Of a DNA stretch of 64,000 nucleotides, positions 1-8,777 are shown in pieces. The stretch covers positions 434,001-498,000 of the forward strand of contig CAWIDT010000009.1 in assembly GCA_963834945.1 (NCBI GenBank). Direction: 5' to 3'. The notes beneath the pieces are model-generated. The model had not been told where the DNA came from. It was given only the letters and a program-made list of their open reading frames with translations, and made no database searches. How positions within the stretch are numbered: the stretch's first letter is position 1; each line of letters opens with the position of its first letter. The position numbers and the translations under genes were made by a program. This DNA is from R-RK-3 sp963834945 (GTDB taxonomy: Bacteria > Pseudomonadota > Alphaproteobacteria > Rhizobiales > Rhodomicrobiaceae).

Positions 1-1339
1 CGGCGGCGACCGCCCGGGTCAATTCCGCCTGTGCGGTGTGAAGGCGGTCCACGGTCAGCCGCCTTTCCTTCTCCACCTGCCGCTGCTGCGTGATGTCCTC
101 ATGTGTCGCGACCCAGCCGCCGTCGGGCATGGGCTGATGGTGCAGCCGGATCATGCGTCCGTTCACCAGCTCGACGACGGTATCGCTCGCCGTGTCCAAT
201 CCTGCGACCGCGTTTCGCCAGCCGTGATATTCGTCCTTGCTCATGACGGGCGAACTGCCCATCTCGTATCTGAGATTCACAATTTCGCCTAAGGTCATGC
301 CCGGAACGACCGACTGCGGAACAAGATCGTACATCTCAATGTAACGATTGTTGCATACGAGCAGCTTTTCTGTTCCATCAAAGAAACATAAGCCTTGAGA
401 AATATTGTTCAGCGCCGTGTCGAACTGAAAATTACGCGTAGCAAGCAGCAGCTTTTGCTCGTTTACGATTTCAAGCTGTTCCGTTAGCTGCGAGTGAAGC
501 TCCTCGCGTTCCGTAATGTCGGAATGGGTCGCGATCCAGCCGCCATTGGGCATGGGCCGGTGATGGATGGCAAATGTCCGTCCGTTGGTTTGCTTAACGA
601 TGCTGTCGGCGGCGGCGTTCGCCGCCAGAACGGAATTCCGCAAGGCATAGAAATCGCCGCTCGACATCGCCGGAAGGCTGCCGGCCTGGTAGCGCAGATC
701 GATGATGTCCCGCAGCGTCATACCTGGCCGCATGAGATCGGGGCCGATGCCGTACATCTCGGCATAACGGTCGTTGCATACGATCAGGCGCTGGTCGGCG
801 TCAAAAAAGCATAAGGCTTCCGACATGTGGTTGAGCGCGCTGTCGAACTGCAGATTGCGTGCCTTTAGCTGCTCTTGCTGTTCGGAGACGATCTTATATT
901 GCTCCTTGAGGCGCCGGTTCAGTGCCTCGCGGTCGGTGACATCCTCATGCGTCGAAATCCAGCCGCCGCTGGGGACCGGGCGTACGGTGAAGGCGATGAT
1001 GCGGCCATCGGCGAGTTCGCAGATCGAGTCCGTTGACTCCAGCTCCGAGCGGCCCGAGACCATCAAACCCATTTCCGCAAGGCGCCGCCTGAGCGCCGCT
1101 ATCGGCGTTCCAGGCTTTACCTGCTCCGATGTGAGACCGTAAATGTCACGGTAGCGGCGGTTGCAGAAGGCAATCTCCTGCTTATCCGTGAACAGAACGA
1201 CGCCCAGCTCAAGATTGTCCATGCCGGCCAGCAATTGGGCCCGTTCGTCGCGGCAGCGACAGTCCAGGTGGCGCAATACCATCTTCAGGCAAAGCACGCC
1301 CGCGGTGACAAGCATCACCGTGATCGTCAGGGTCATCAT
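1..1339 (-). CDS. Multi-PAS-domain sensor protein, C-terminal part beyond left edge
   Basis: The leftward frame is open from the ATG-ATG pair at 1339 to the window edge (446 codons seen). An in-frame TAA lies upstream with no other start between, so this start is firm. A hydrophobic stretch at residues 3-20 looks like one membrane anchor. Three similar PAS modules follow at about 36-140, 164-270 and 305-410. Modules two and three share a CFFD...CN.RY.EMY core, and all end with GGW(I/V)(S/A)TH.D(I/V)T, the usual PAS/PAC exit. A charged helix (about 415-446) leads towards an output domain that is out of view. PAS arrays of this type in alphaproteobacteria usually feed a GGDEF/EAL or histidine kinase domain; which one cannot be told here. 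Role inferred: sensing a small ligand or redox state near the membrane. Confidence 0.8.
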   Translation of the reverse strand, partial: MMTLTITVMLVTAGVLCLKMVLRHLDCRCRDERAQLLAGMDNLELGVVLFTDKQEIAFCNRRYRDIYGLTSEQVKPGTPIAALRRRLAEMGLMVSGRSELESTDSICELADGRIIAFTVRPVPSGGWISTHEDVTDREALNRRLKEQYKIVSEQQEQLKARNLQFDSALNHMSEALCFFDADQRLIVCNDRYAEMYGIGPDLMRPGMTLRDIIDLRYQAGSLPAMSSGDFYALRNSVLAANAAADSIVKQTNGRTFAIHHRPMPNGGWIATHSDITEREELHSQLTEQLEIVNEQKLLLATRNFQFDTALNNISQGLCFFDGTEKLLVCNNRYIEMYDLVPQSVVPGMTLGEIVNLRYEMGSSPVMSKDEYHGWRNAVAGLDTASDTVVELVNGRMIRLHHQPMPDGGWVATHEDITQQRQVEKERRLTVDRLHTAQAELTRAVAA

Positions 1340-1960
1340 CGGCCATATCCGATTTCGCTGAGCACGGGACGCACCTGATTACCATCGACGCCAATCAGGC
1401 TATCAAGATGCGCTTTATGACGGATTAATGTTGGCAGGCTTGCCCTTGGGGCGCGACACCCCTGGAGGGGACTGCCGGGGCTCGCGACGGCCAGGCATTC
1501 CGGCCTATTGATCACATGGCGATAGCGCGCTTGCGGTGCTAAGCCCGCTCAATCCGACAGTCCCGGCAGGTCCGGTGGTGAGGCAGCGTATGCAAAATCT
1601 CTTCTTCGTCCGCTGGTTTGTGATGCTCGTCGCCTTCGCTTGAGCGAAGTCAACCTTGCAAGTATCGTTCTTTTTAAGCGGGACAGGCCATTGGCGGGTA
1701 AGCGCGCCGCCAGCGGCAAACAGGGCAAGCAAAGAGCGCCGCCCGGCGGCTTATACCAGTCACAGATCCCTCCAGTTTCTCTCAAATTGCAGTCTTCTTC
1801 GTCATTTTGTTGATCATTGTTCTGATAAATATTAGCATGCATCAACAGCAGTTATTACCACCTGGGGACATCGATGATCTGCGCCCAGAGAGGGATGGGC
1901 GTGCCAGACGTATGACCAGCAGGCCGGTCTTGCATCAACGATGAAAGCGGCGAAGTCGTA
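1340..1960. other. Intergenic stretch with no supported gene
   Basis: This is the spacer between the divergent PAS protein and the LacI-type regulator. Two overlapping leftward reading frames near 1505-1845 have no family resemblance, signal peptide or ribosome site and I do not accept them. Near 1807-1835 there is a loose promoter-like pair (TTGTTG, 17 bases, TATTAG) in an AT-rich patch, which could drive the regulator with a leader of about 125 bases. That is weak evidence. Confidence 0.4.
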
Positions 1961-3052
1961 ATGGATGAGAGTAGTCCCCCGGACTCCCACGGCTCGGCAA
2001 CCGGCGATCCTGCGCGCGTGGACATCACCGCGCGCAGGCCGACCATGATCGATGTCGCCCGCATCGCCGGCGTGTCGCAATCGAGCGTCTCCCTGGTGCT
2101 GAACCGGATGACCGGCGCGCGGATCTCGGACGCGACCCAGCGGCGCGTGCGCGAAGCCGCCGAGCAGATCGGCTATGAGCTTCCCGCCACCCGCCGGCAG
2201 GAGGAATCCGCCGTCGAGAAAAATACCATCGCCTACCTGGTCGATGAAATCTCGACCAGCCCGCATCCGGTGGTCAATCTGGATGGCGCGCGCGATTTCG
2301 GCTGGGAGCAGGGGCTTCTCGTCGCCGCACATGTGACGCGCTCCAATCCGGCGATCGAAAAGGAAACCATCAGGGCGATCCTGCGCGATCCCTCTGTCAT
2401 CGGGGTGATCTATTCGACGATCTTCACCCGGCGGGTCAGCGTGCCGCCGGAGCTGAACGGCATTCCCACCGTTCTGCTCAACTGCTATTCGACCGAGCGC
2501 CGCTATCATTCCATCGTGCCGGGCGAAGTGGCCGGCGGTTTTGCCGCGACGGCGCATCTGATCGCGTATGGCCACCGGTGCATCGCCTTCATCAATGGCG
2601 AGGAATGGATGGACGCCGCCGTCGACCGGCTGAGCGGCTATCGCCAGGCGCTCGCCACCGCCGACATCGCCTTCGATGCCACTCTGGTCCGCAATGCCGA
2701 CTGGCTGCCCTTGATGGGCTACAATCACGCCATCGATCTGCTGAAGCAGGAGCCGCGGCCGAGCGCAATCCTGTGCGGCAACGACCTGATCGCCATCGGC
2801 GTTCTGGAGGCTGCAGCGGAGCTGGGCCTGCGCGTGCCGGAAGACCTCTCGGTGATGGGCTATGACGACCAGGAACTGGCGCGGTACACGCTGCCGCCGC
2901 TTTCCACTCTGGTACTGCCGAATTACGAAATGGGCCGGCGTGCCACGGAATTGCTGATCGACATCGCCATTCATAAAAAGCCGCTGAAACCGATGGTGCT
3001 CAAGATCGACGGGCCTGTGGTCGAGCGCGACTCGGTCGGCCCGGCGAGCTGA
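1961..3052 (+). CDS. LacI/GalR-family transcriptional regulator
   Basis: A 363-residue DNA-binding repressor-type protein. After a 28-residue leader, residues 29-55 form the classic LacI helix-turn-helix (MIDVARIAGVSQSSVSLVLN), followed by a hinge helix and a periplasmic-binding-protein-like effector domain (about 70-355) with the usual IPTVLLN, GYRQAL and CGNDLIAIG segments. Length fits the family apart from the longer N-terminus, so an internal start is possible. It is transcribed towards the sugar ABC transporter genes that begin 257 bases downstream, so it very likely controls them in response to the transported sugar or a derivative. No clear inverted-repeat operator was found in the gap. 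The effector is unknown. Confidence 0.92.
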   Translation: MDESSPPDSHGSATGDPARVDITARRPTMIDVARIAGVSQSSVSLVLNRMTGARISDATQRRVREAAEQIGYELPATRRQEESAVEKNTIAYLVDEISTSPHPVVNLDGARDFGWEQGLLVAAHVTRSNPAIEKETIRAILRDPSVIGVIYSTIFTRRVSVPPELNGIPTVLLNCYSTERRYHSIVPGEVAGGFAATAHLIAYGHRCIAFINGEEWMDAAVDRLSGYRQALATADIAFDATLVRNADWLPLMGYNHAIDLLKQEPRPSAILCGNDLIAIGVLEAAAELGLRVPEDLSVMGYDDQELARYTLPPLSTLVLPNYEMGRRATELLIDIAIHKKPLKPMVLKIDGPVVERDSVGPAS

Positions 3053-3191
3053 TACGACGCCTCTATGGGAATGGAGGCCGTCATGGCCCTTCAACACTCC
3101 ACGGCCACCGTGCCATCATCATCCGGCGGCGGCCTCCCTCCCCGCAGCAGCCATGCACCCGTACATCGCCGAAGCTGCGCCCTTGGTCGGC

Positions 3192-3221
3192 TTGACCGCG
3201 ACGCCGCGGCGAGGGCATAGT
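3192..3221 (+). promoter_or_regulatory. Candidate promoter of the sugar transport operon
   Basis: TTGACC at 3192-3197 and CATAGT at 3216-3221 are 18 bases apart, about 88 bases before the substrate-binding protein start. The fit to the housekeeping consensus is moderate (five of six and four of six). The surrounding 255-base gap shows no gene and no convincing LacI-type palindrome. Confidence 0.3.
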
Positions 3222-3308
3222 AATGACGGCATATAAATAAGACCAATGTTGCTGCGAAGCGGCTCGGATCTCCGGCTCAAGACGGGGACCGTTTATGGGA
3301 GGACATCA

Positions 3309-4694
3309 ATGAGAATCGCTTGGAGGCGGGTCGCGATCGCGGCCGCTGCTATCGCTGCCTATGCGGGCGCCGTGACGGGTCCCGCGTTGTCGCAAGAGAC
3401 GCTGACGGTCTGGTGGGTCAAAGGCTTCTACAAATCGGAAGACGCCGCGCTTTTCGAGGCGATCAAGAAATACGAAGCCAAATCCGGCGTGAAGGTGGAG
3501 CTTTCGCAATACGCCGTGCAGGACATGATCCCCAAGACCGTGGCCGCGATGGACGCCGGCTCGCCGCCCGACGTCGCCTATGCCGATGTGTACGATTTCC
3601 AGGTGGCCGGCAAATGGGCCTATGAGGGCAAGCTGGAAGATCTGTCCAGCATATTGGCGCCGATGAAGCAGGATTTCGCGCCCAATACAATCGAGACGGC
3701 CAATCTCTATAATGACAAGACCAAGAAGAAGGCCTATTACGCCTTTCCGCTCAAGCAGCAGACCATGCATATCCAATATTGGGGCGATCTGCTTGAAGCC
3801 GCCGGCTTCAAGGAAAGCGACATTCCGAAAGGCTGGAAGGATTATTGGTCGTTCTGGTGCGACAAGGCTCAGCCCGCTTTGCGCAAGGCGACGGGCAAGC
3901 GCGACTATGGCATCGGCATGCCCATGGGCGTGGATTCCAGCGACAGCTTCTATTCATTCCTGACCTTCATGGACGCCTATAATGTCAAGCTGGTCGACGA
4001 TGACGGCAAGCTGCTGGTCGATGACCCGAAGGTGAAGCAGGGCCTGGTCTCGGCGCTGACCGATTACACCACGCCATCGGCCAAGGGCTGCACCCCGCCC
4101 TCATCGACGAGCTGGAAAGACCCCGACAATAACGTCGCTTTCCACAACAAGACGATCATGATGACGCATAATGCGACTATCTCGATCGCGGCGAAGTGGC
4201 TCGACGACGCTAATAACGAAGCGTTGCCGGCCGAGCAGCGCGCCCAGGCGAAGAAGAACTATGAGGAGCTCATCCACACGGCGGGCTTCCCGAACAAGCC
4301 GGACGGCTCGCCCATGCAATACCGGGCGGCGGTGAAGGTCGGCGTGATCTTCGCCGACTCCAAGAACAAGGACCGCGCGAAGGAATTTGTCAGCTTCCTG
4401 CTGCAGCCGGAAAATTTGACGCCCTATGTCGAGGGGTCGCTCGGACGCTGGTTCCCGGTGATGAAGAAAGCGCAGGAGAGCCCCTTCTGGCTCGCGGACC
4501 GGCACCGGAAATCCGTGCATGATCAGTTCGCCAACGGCACGGTGACATTCGAGTTCACCAAGAACTACAAATTCACCATTCTCAACAATGAGAATGTGTG
4601 GGCCAAGGCGATGAATCGCGTCGTCAACGAAAAGGTTCCGGTCGAGCAGGCGGTCGATGAGATGATCGCCCGGATCAAGGCGGTGGCCGGCTAG
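3309..4694 (+). CDS. Carbohydrate ABC transporter substrate-binding protein
   Basis: Periplasmic receptor of the extracellular solute-binding family 1 (UgpB/MalE type), 461 residues. I chose the ATG at 3309 over an in-frame ATG at 3246 because a strong GGGAGGA ribosome site sits just before it and it opens directly into a signal peptide (RR near the start, hydrophobic core, cleavage near ALSQ-E at about residue 28). The mature part has the family features LTVWW..GF, DVAYADVYDF and the late KDRAKEFVSFLLQPEN segment. It binds the substrate and passes it to the two permeases encoded next. No ATPase subunit is encoded nearby, so a shared UgpC/MsmK-type ATPase elsewhere must energise transport. 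The substrate is unknown. Confidence 0.92.
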   Translation: MRIAWRRVAIAAAAIAAYAGAVTGPALSQETLTVWWVKGFYKSEDAALFEAIKKYEAKSGVKVELSQYAVQDMIPKTVAAMDAGSPPDVAYADVYDFQVAGKWAYEGKLEDLSSILAPMKQDFAPNTIETANLYNDKTKKKAYYAFPLKQQTMHIQYWGDLLEAAGFKESDIPKGWKDYWSFWCDKAQPALRKATGKRDYGIGMPMGVDSSDSFYSFLTFMDAYNVKLVDDDGKLLVDDPKVKQGLVSALTDYTTPSAKGCTPPSSTSWKDPDNNVAFHNKTIMMTHNATISIAAKWLDDANNEALPAEQRAQAKKNYEELIHTAGFPNKPDGSPMQYRAAVKVGVIFADSKNKDRAKEFVSFLLQPENLTPYVEGSLGRWFPVMKKAQESPFWLADRHRKSVHDQFANGTVTFEFTKNYKFTILNNENVWAKAMNRVVNEKVPVEQAVDEMIARIKAVAG

Positions 4695-4701
4695 TTAAGC
4701 G

Positions 4702-4730
4702 GAGCGGCCGCGCCATCCGGGCGGCCGCTC
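4702..4730 (+). terminator. Strong hairpin between receptor and permease genes
   Basis: GAGCGGCCGC at 4702-4711 pairs perfectly with GCGGCCGCTC at 4721-4730 around a nine-base loop. There is no T-run after it, so it is more likely a partial attenuator or 3' mRNA stabiliser than a full terminator. Such hairpins commonly give the binding protein a higher yield than the permeases in ABC operons. Confidence 0.6.
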
Positions 4731-4753
4731 TCATACATGCAAGGCGTCAATCG

Positions 4754-5632
4754 ATGTCGACCGTCGCGATAGAGAGAACCGGACCTCAAGCAGCGGTGGT
4801 GCCAGCGGGCCCGGCGATGTCGTCGGCGCAGTTCTGGGGCCTGCTGCTGATCGCGCCCTATGTCATCGTTTTTCTCGTCTTCGTGCTCTATCCCGTGCTT
4901 TACGGCTTCTGGCTGGCCCGCGCCCCGCACAGCTATGTCGAGCTTTTCGCCGATCCGATCTTTCTCAGATCGATCCGGAACACGCTGCTGTTCCTGCTGA
5001 TCGGCATCAATGTGAAGATGATCATCGCGCTGGTCCTGTCCGGATTCTTCACCGTCTCGCGCGGCTGGATCCGGTGGCTGTCGGTGCTGTTCATCCTCCC
5101 CTGGGCGCTGCCCTCGATCCCGACGATCCTCTCCTTCCGCTTCATGCTCAATCCGGAATGGGGGCTGATCAATCAGGTGATCTTCCGGATGACCGGCGCC
5201 GACGGTCCCAACTGGCTGAACAATCCCGATCTGGCGCTGACGCTGGCGGTCGTCGTGCATATCTGGAAGTCGCTGCCCTTCTGGACGCTGATCCTGATCT
5301 CGGGGCGGCTGGCGATCTCGGGCGATCTGTATGAATCGGCCTCGGTCGACGGGGCGACAGGGTGGCAGAAATTCCGCTATGTCAGCTGGCCGTCGATGCG
5401 CGGGCTTTACCTCACCTGCACCATTCTCTCGATGATCTGGACCATCGGCGACTTCAACAGCGTCTATCTGCTGACCGGCGGCGGTCCGGCCGATCTGTCG
5501 CATGTGCTGGCGACGCTGGGCATCCGCTATCTCCGGTTCGACCGGGTGGATCTGTCCATGGCGACGATCATCGTGGCGTTGCCGCTGATCATGCCGCTGG
5601 TCTATTTCATGATGAAACGGTTGTCGAAATGA
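4754..5632 (+). CDS. Sugar ABC transporter permease (MalF/UgpA type)
   Basis: Inner-membrane subunit of 292 residues with about six membrane helices, starting with one at residues 27-53 after a short cytoplasmic lead. The EAA-type loop that docks on the ATPase is visible as ESASVDGATGWQKF.YVSWPSM (about residues 195-217). It is the first permease of a MalF/MalG-like pair. Its stop overlaps the next start by four bases (ATGA), implying translational coupling. An AAGG ribosome site precedes the ATG. Confidence 0.92.
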   Translation: MSTVAIERTGPQAAVVPAGPAMSSAQFWGLLLIAPYVIVFLVFVLYPVLYGFWLARAPHSYVELFADPIFLRSIRNTLLFLLIGINVKMIIALVLSGFFTVSRGWIRWLSVLFILPWALPSIPTILSFRFMLNPEWGLINQVIFRMTGADGPNWLNNPDLALTLAVVVHIWKSLPFWTLILISGRLAISGDLYESASVDGATGWQKFRYVSWPSMRGLYLTCTILSMIWTIGDFNSVYLLTGGGPADLSHVLATLGIRYLRFDRVDLSMATIIVALPLIMPLVYFMMKRLSK

Positions 5633-6480
5633 GGCTGCCCCGGTTCGGCGAGGTGGCCACGGAGGCCAAGCTGCTGCTGATCGGCATTCCGGTGCTGATC
5701 TGGACGGTCCTGCCGATCTATCACATGCTGCTGTTCGCCTTCTCCGCGAAGGAATCGGCTTTCGCCGGCAATCTATGGCCGACGGAGCCGACGCTGAACA
5801 ATTTCCGCATCGTCTTCCACCAGCAGCATTATTATCTCAGCCATTTCTGGCAGCAGATGGGAAACTCGCTGCTGATCGCCGTCGCGACCGGCGTGCTGAC
5901 CATCGTCATCGCCACCTTCGCCGCGTTCTCGATCAGCCGCCTGCGCGTGCGGGGCGGGCGCACGGTGATGAACCTGGCGCTGTTCACCTATTTCATTCCT
6001 GCCGCGTTCCTTGCGGTTCCGATGTACCGGACCATGGGTCTTTACGGCCTGCTCAACAACCAGTGGGCGCTGATCCTGGCCATGGTGACGATCGCCTCGC
6101 CCTATGCGATTTGGGTGCTGAAGCAGGCCTCGGACAAGCTGCCGGTGGAGCTGGACGAGGCTGCCTATATCGACGGCGCCACACCGCTTCAGCTTTTCCG
6201 GCTGGTCTATGTGCCGCTGATGACGCCGTCCATCGTCGCGGTCGGCACCTATGCGCTGCTGCTCGCGTGGAACGAATATCTGTTCGCCTTCCTGCTGCTG
6301 TCGAACGATAACGACATTCCCTTGTCGGTCAGCCTCGGGAATTTTCTCGCGGCGGATGATTCGCCCTGGCAGCTGCTGATGGCGACCGGCATCATCTACG
6401 CCTTGCCGCCCGCTGCGATCTATTACGCGTTCAAGCGCTATATGGTGGGCGGGCTCACAGCCGGGGCGGTCAAAAGCTGA
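5629..6480 (+). CDS. Sugar ABC transporter permease (MalG/UgpE type)
   Basis: Second inner-membrane subunit, 283 residues, about six helices. I start it at the ATG at 5629, which overlaps the upstream stop (ATGA) and begins MRLPRFGEVATEAKLL just before the first helix; earlier in-frame starts would run inside the first permease. The ATPase-docking motif is DEAAYIDGATPLQLF.LVYVPLMTP, close to the family form EAA...G......LP. With the upstream permease it forms the transmembrane channel. Confidence 0.92.
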   Translation: MRLPRFGEVATEAKLLLIGIPVLIWTVLPIYHMLLFAFSAKESAFAGNLWPTEPTLNNFRIVFHQQHYYLSHFWQQMGNSLLIAVATGVLTIVIATFAAFSISRLRVRGGRTVMNLALFTYFIPAAFLAVPMYRTMGLYGLLNNQWALILAMVTIASPYAIWVLKQASDKLPVELDEAAYIDGATPLQLFRLVYVPLMTPSIVAVGTYALLLAWNEYLFAFLLLSNDNDIPLSVSLGNFLAADDSPWQLLMATGIIYALPPAAIYYAFKRYMVGGLTAGAVKS

Positions 6481-6540
6481 GACGCGCCGGCCCCCGCATC
6501 GCACCCCTCGCCCGAGGGTGGCCTTCAGAAAGGATTGACC

Positions 6541-7575
6541 ATGTCAGCGGATCACCTGTTTCCGACGACGCTCGCCGGCAGCCTGCCGAAGCCCGCCTGG
6601 CTGGCGGAGCCGGAGAAACTCTGGGCGCATTGGCGCTCCAGCGGCGCCGAGCTCATCCGGGCGAAGCGCGATGCGGCCCTGGTCTGGCTGAAGCTTCAGG
6701 AGGATGCCGGCATCGACATTCTGTCTGATGGCGAGCAGTTTCGCGTGCATTTCGTGCATGGCTTTCTCCAGGAGATCGACGGCATCGACTGGAACCTGAA
6801 AACCAGGATGGGCATCCGCAACAACCGCTATGAGGCCGAAGTTCCGACGGTGACCGGCCCGGTCGTGCGCAAAGGCCCGGTTCATGTCGAGGATGTGCGC
6901 TTCACCAGGGCGCACACGAAGCGGGGACTGAAATTCACGCTGCCGGGGCCGATGACGATTTGCGACACCATCGCCGACACCCACTACGGGCGGCGCGCCG
7001 ATATGGCCATGGCGTTCGCCCGGCTGCTGAATGAGGAGGCGCGCGATATTGCGGCGCTCGGCGTCGACGTGATCCAATTCGACGAGCCGGCGTTCAACGT
7101 CTTCATGGACGATGTGAAGGAGTGGGGCGTTTCGGCGCTCGAAGCGGCGGCGGAGGGCCTGCCATGCAAGACGGCGGTGCATATCTGCTACGGCTACGGC
7201 ATCGAGGCCAATCTGAAATGGAAGGAGACGCTGGGGTCCGAATGGCGGCAATATGAGGAGATCTTTCCGGCCCTTAACCGCAGCCGCATCGAGCAGGTCT
7301 CGCTGGAATGCCAGGGCTCGAACGTGCCGGTCTCGCTGATCCGGCTGCTGAGCGAGAAGACCATTCTCGTCGGCGCGATCGACGTCGCGACGCAAGCCGT
7401 CGAAACGCCGGAAGCCGTGGCGGCCATCCTCGGCGAGGCGTCGAAGCACGCCGACGTCGAGCGTCTTCAGGCCTGCACCAATTGCGGCATGGCGCCGCTG
7501 CCCCGCGACGTGGCGGAGGCCAAGCTCCGCGCACTAGGCGCCGGCGCGGCGTTGGCGCGGTCGCGATTGGCGTAG
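6541..7575 (+). CDS. MetE-core (cobalamin-independent methionine synthase-like) protein
   Basis: A 344-residue protein matching only the C-terminal catalytic barrel of MetE (full MetE is about 750 residues). The zinc site looks intact: H-x-C at residues 214 and 216 (VHICYGYG), a glutamate in SLECQGS, and the late cysteine in CTNCGMAPL. The FDEPAF motif is also present. A TTG lies at 6535, but AGAAAGGA at 6527-6534 is better placed for the ATG at 6541. Being 60 bases after the second permease, it is probably in the sugar operon, which suggests methyl transfer to or from a thiol linked to the imported compound; that is inference. Stand-alone MetE cores occur in many bacteria with uncertain substrates. 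Its TAG stop is the first triplet of a repeat element. Confidence 0.85.
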   Translation: MSADHLFPTTLAGSLPKPAWLAEPEKLWAHWRSSGAELIRAKRDAALVWLKLQEDAGIDILSDGEQFRVHFVHGFLQEIDGIDWNLKTRMGIRNNRYEAEVPTVTGPVVRKGPVHVEDVRFTRAHTKRGLKFTLPGPMTICDTIADTHYGRRADMAMAFARLLNEEARDIAALGVDVIQFDEPAFNVFMDDVKEWGVSALEAAAEGLPCKTAVHICYGYGIEANLKWKETLGSEWRQYEEIFPALNRSRIEQVSLECQGSNVPVSLIRLLSEKTILVGAIDVATQAVETPEAVAAILGEASKHADVERLQACTNCGMAPLPRDVAEAKLRALGAGAALARSRLA

Positions 7576-7726
7576 AGCAAGGTCGGTTTAAATCGAAACA
7601 TTTGTCGCCCCGGCCACCGCGCCGGGACCTAGACCAGGATCATTTCTGACGGAAACGATCCTGATCTCTATCTATTTGCTTGCGCACAGGAAAACCGGTG
7701 TCCACTTTTCCTGATCGTGCTCTAGA
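7573..7726. repeat. Interspersed palindromic repeat, left half interrupted by IS481 element
   Basis: Two repeat modules abut here. The first (about 7573-7633) begins TAGAGCAAGGTCGGTTTA and contains GCCCCGGCC...GCCGGGACCTA, as also seen near 13533 and 22720. The second (about 7634-7726) is the reverse complement of the module at 60810-60913, sharing GGAAAACCGGTGTCCACTTTTC and the closing GATCGTGCTCTA. The module ends at the IS481 insertion point. No gene is present. Confidence 0.75.
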
Positions 7727-8772
7727 TGTGAACTTTCAGGAGGTTGTCCATTCGGTCCTGAGGAGGTCAGTTGATGTCGCCAAACACGACTGATTCTCGG
7801 AGAACCGAATGGACGTACACCGGAATGCCCGCCTCACGCCTCGCGGTCGAGAGGCAATGGTTCGAGCTGTCGTGGACAATGGTATGACCAAGGTCGACGC
7901 AGCCGGGCGCTTCAATACATCGCCCAAGACCGTCGGCAAGTGGGTTCGCCGGTTCCGCATCGAGGGCCTTGCGGGTCTGCGCGACCGCTCGTCCAGACCC
8001 CATTCCCTGCCGAGCCAAACGCCACTTGCAACATGCGATGCCGTCGAGGTCCTACGCCGGCAGCGCCGCACCCAAGCCGCTATCGCAGCCGAGTTCGACC
8101 TATCGCAGGCGACAGTCAGCCGCATCCTCAGACGCCGCGGCCTGAGCCTGCTGTCAGCGATCGAGCCTGCCGAGCCGAGGCCGCGTTACGAGCGCAAAAC
8201 GCCGGGCGAGATCATCCACATCGACATAAAAAAACTCGGCCGTTTCAATGCAATAGGCCACCGCATCACCGGTAATCGCTCTGGCCAATCCAACCAAAGA
8301 GGCAACGGCACAGCGCCCGGCTGGGAGTTCGTCCATGTTGCCATAGACGACCATTCCCGCGTCGCCTTCAGTCAGATCCTGCCTGATGAAAAACAGGCCA
8401 GCGCCGTCGACTTCCTGGAAGCTGCCGTCCAGTATTACTATCGTCTTGGGGTAAATATCGCCCGCGTCATGACCGACAATGGCAGTTGCTATCGATCTCG
8501 CGCATTCGGCAAGGCATGCCGCCGGCTCGGCATCAAGCACATCCGCACCAAGCCCTATACGCCGCAGACCAACGGTAAAGCCGAGCGCTTCATCCAGAGC
8601 GCGCTGCGCGAATGGGCCTACGCCACCGCATTCGACACCTCAGACCAGCGCCGAGCCGAACTGCCGCGATGGCTGCACCGCTACAATTGGCACCGCCCCC
8701 ATGCTAGCCTCGGAAGCAAGCCGCCCATCGCCCGCCTCCCCATCACCGGGAACAACCTCTTGACGCTTCACA
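7727..8772 (+). mobile_element. IS481-family insertion sequence, complete
   Basis: A 1046-base element. Its imperfect terminal inverted repeats match at 17 of the first 21 positions: TGTGAACTTTCAGGAGGTTGT on the left and, read inward, TGTGAAGCGTCAAGAGGTTGT on the right. It is flanked by a perfect six-base direct repeat TCTAGA (7721-7726 and 8773-8778). Six-base duplication of an NCTAGN target is the known preference of IS481 itself. The target lies at the junction of two palindromic repeat modules. It carries one transposase gene that is full length, so the element may be active. Confidence 0.92.
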
Positions 8773-8777
8773 TCTAG
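7809..8777 (+). CDS. IS481-family transposase
   Basis: A 322-residue DDE transposase. An N-terminal helix-turn-helix (about residues 10-60, with VDAAGRFNTSPKTVGKWVRRF) is followed by a second HTH (QAAIAAEFDLSQATVSRIL) and an RNase H-like rve core. The likely catalytic acids are D in IIHIDIKK, D in VMTDNGS and E in GKAERFIQS. Oddly, the last codons run through the right terminal repeat (CTT CAC A) and the TAG stop at 8775-8777 lies in the TCTAGA target duplication, outside the element. The gene therefore takes its stop codon from the host target site. Confidence 0.93.
   Translation: MDVHRNARLTPRGREAMVRAVVDNGMTKVDAAGRFNTSPKTVGKWVRRFRIEGLAGLRDRSSRPHSLPSQTPLATCDAVEVLRRQRRTQAAIAAEFDLSQATVSRILRRRGLSLLSAIEPAEPRPRYERKTPGEIIHIDIKKLGRFNAIGHRITGNRSGQSNQRGNGTAPGWEFVHVAIDDHSRVAFSQILPDEKQASAVDFLEAAVQYYYRLGVNIARVMTDNGSCYRSRAFGKACRRLGIKHIRTKPYTPQTNGKAERFIQSALREWAYATAFDTSDQRRAELPRWLHRYNWHRPHASLGSKPPIARLPITGNNLLTLHI

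Noticed and set aside
1505..1845. Two overlapping small leftward frames in the gap before the regulator
   Set aside because: No ribosome site, domain or signal peptide, and they contradict each other.
1832..3097. A 421-codon leftward frame opposite the LacI-type regulator
   Set aside because: Antisense shadow; the rightward protein has all LacI motifs.
7809..8777. IS630/IS30 assignment for the first transposase
   Set aside because: The HTH pair, rve core, TGT ends and NCTAGN duplication fit IS481 better.
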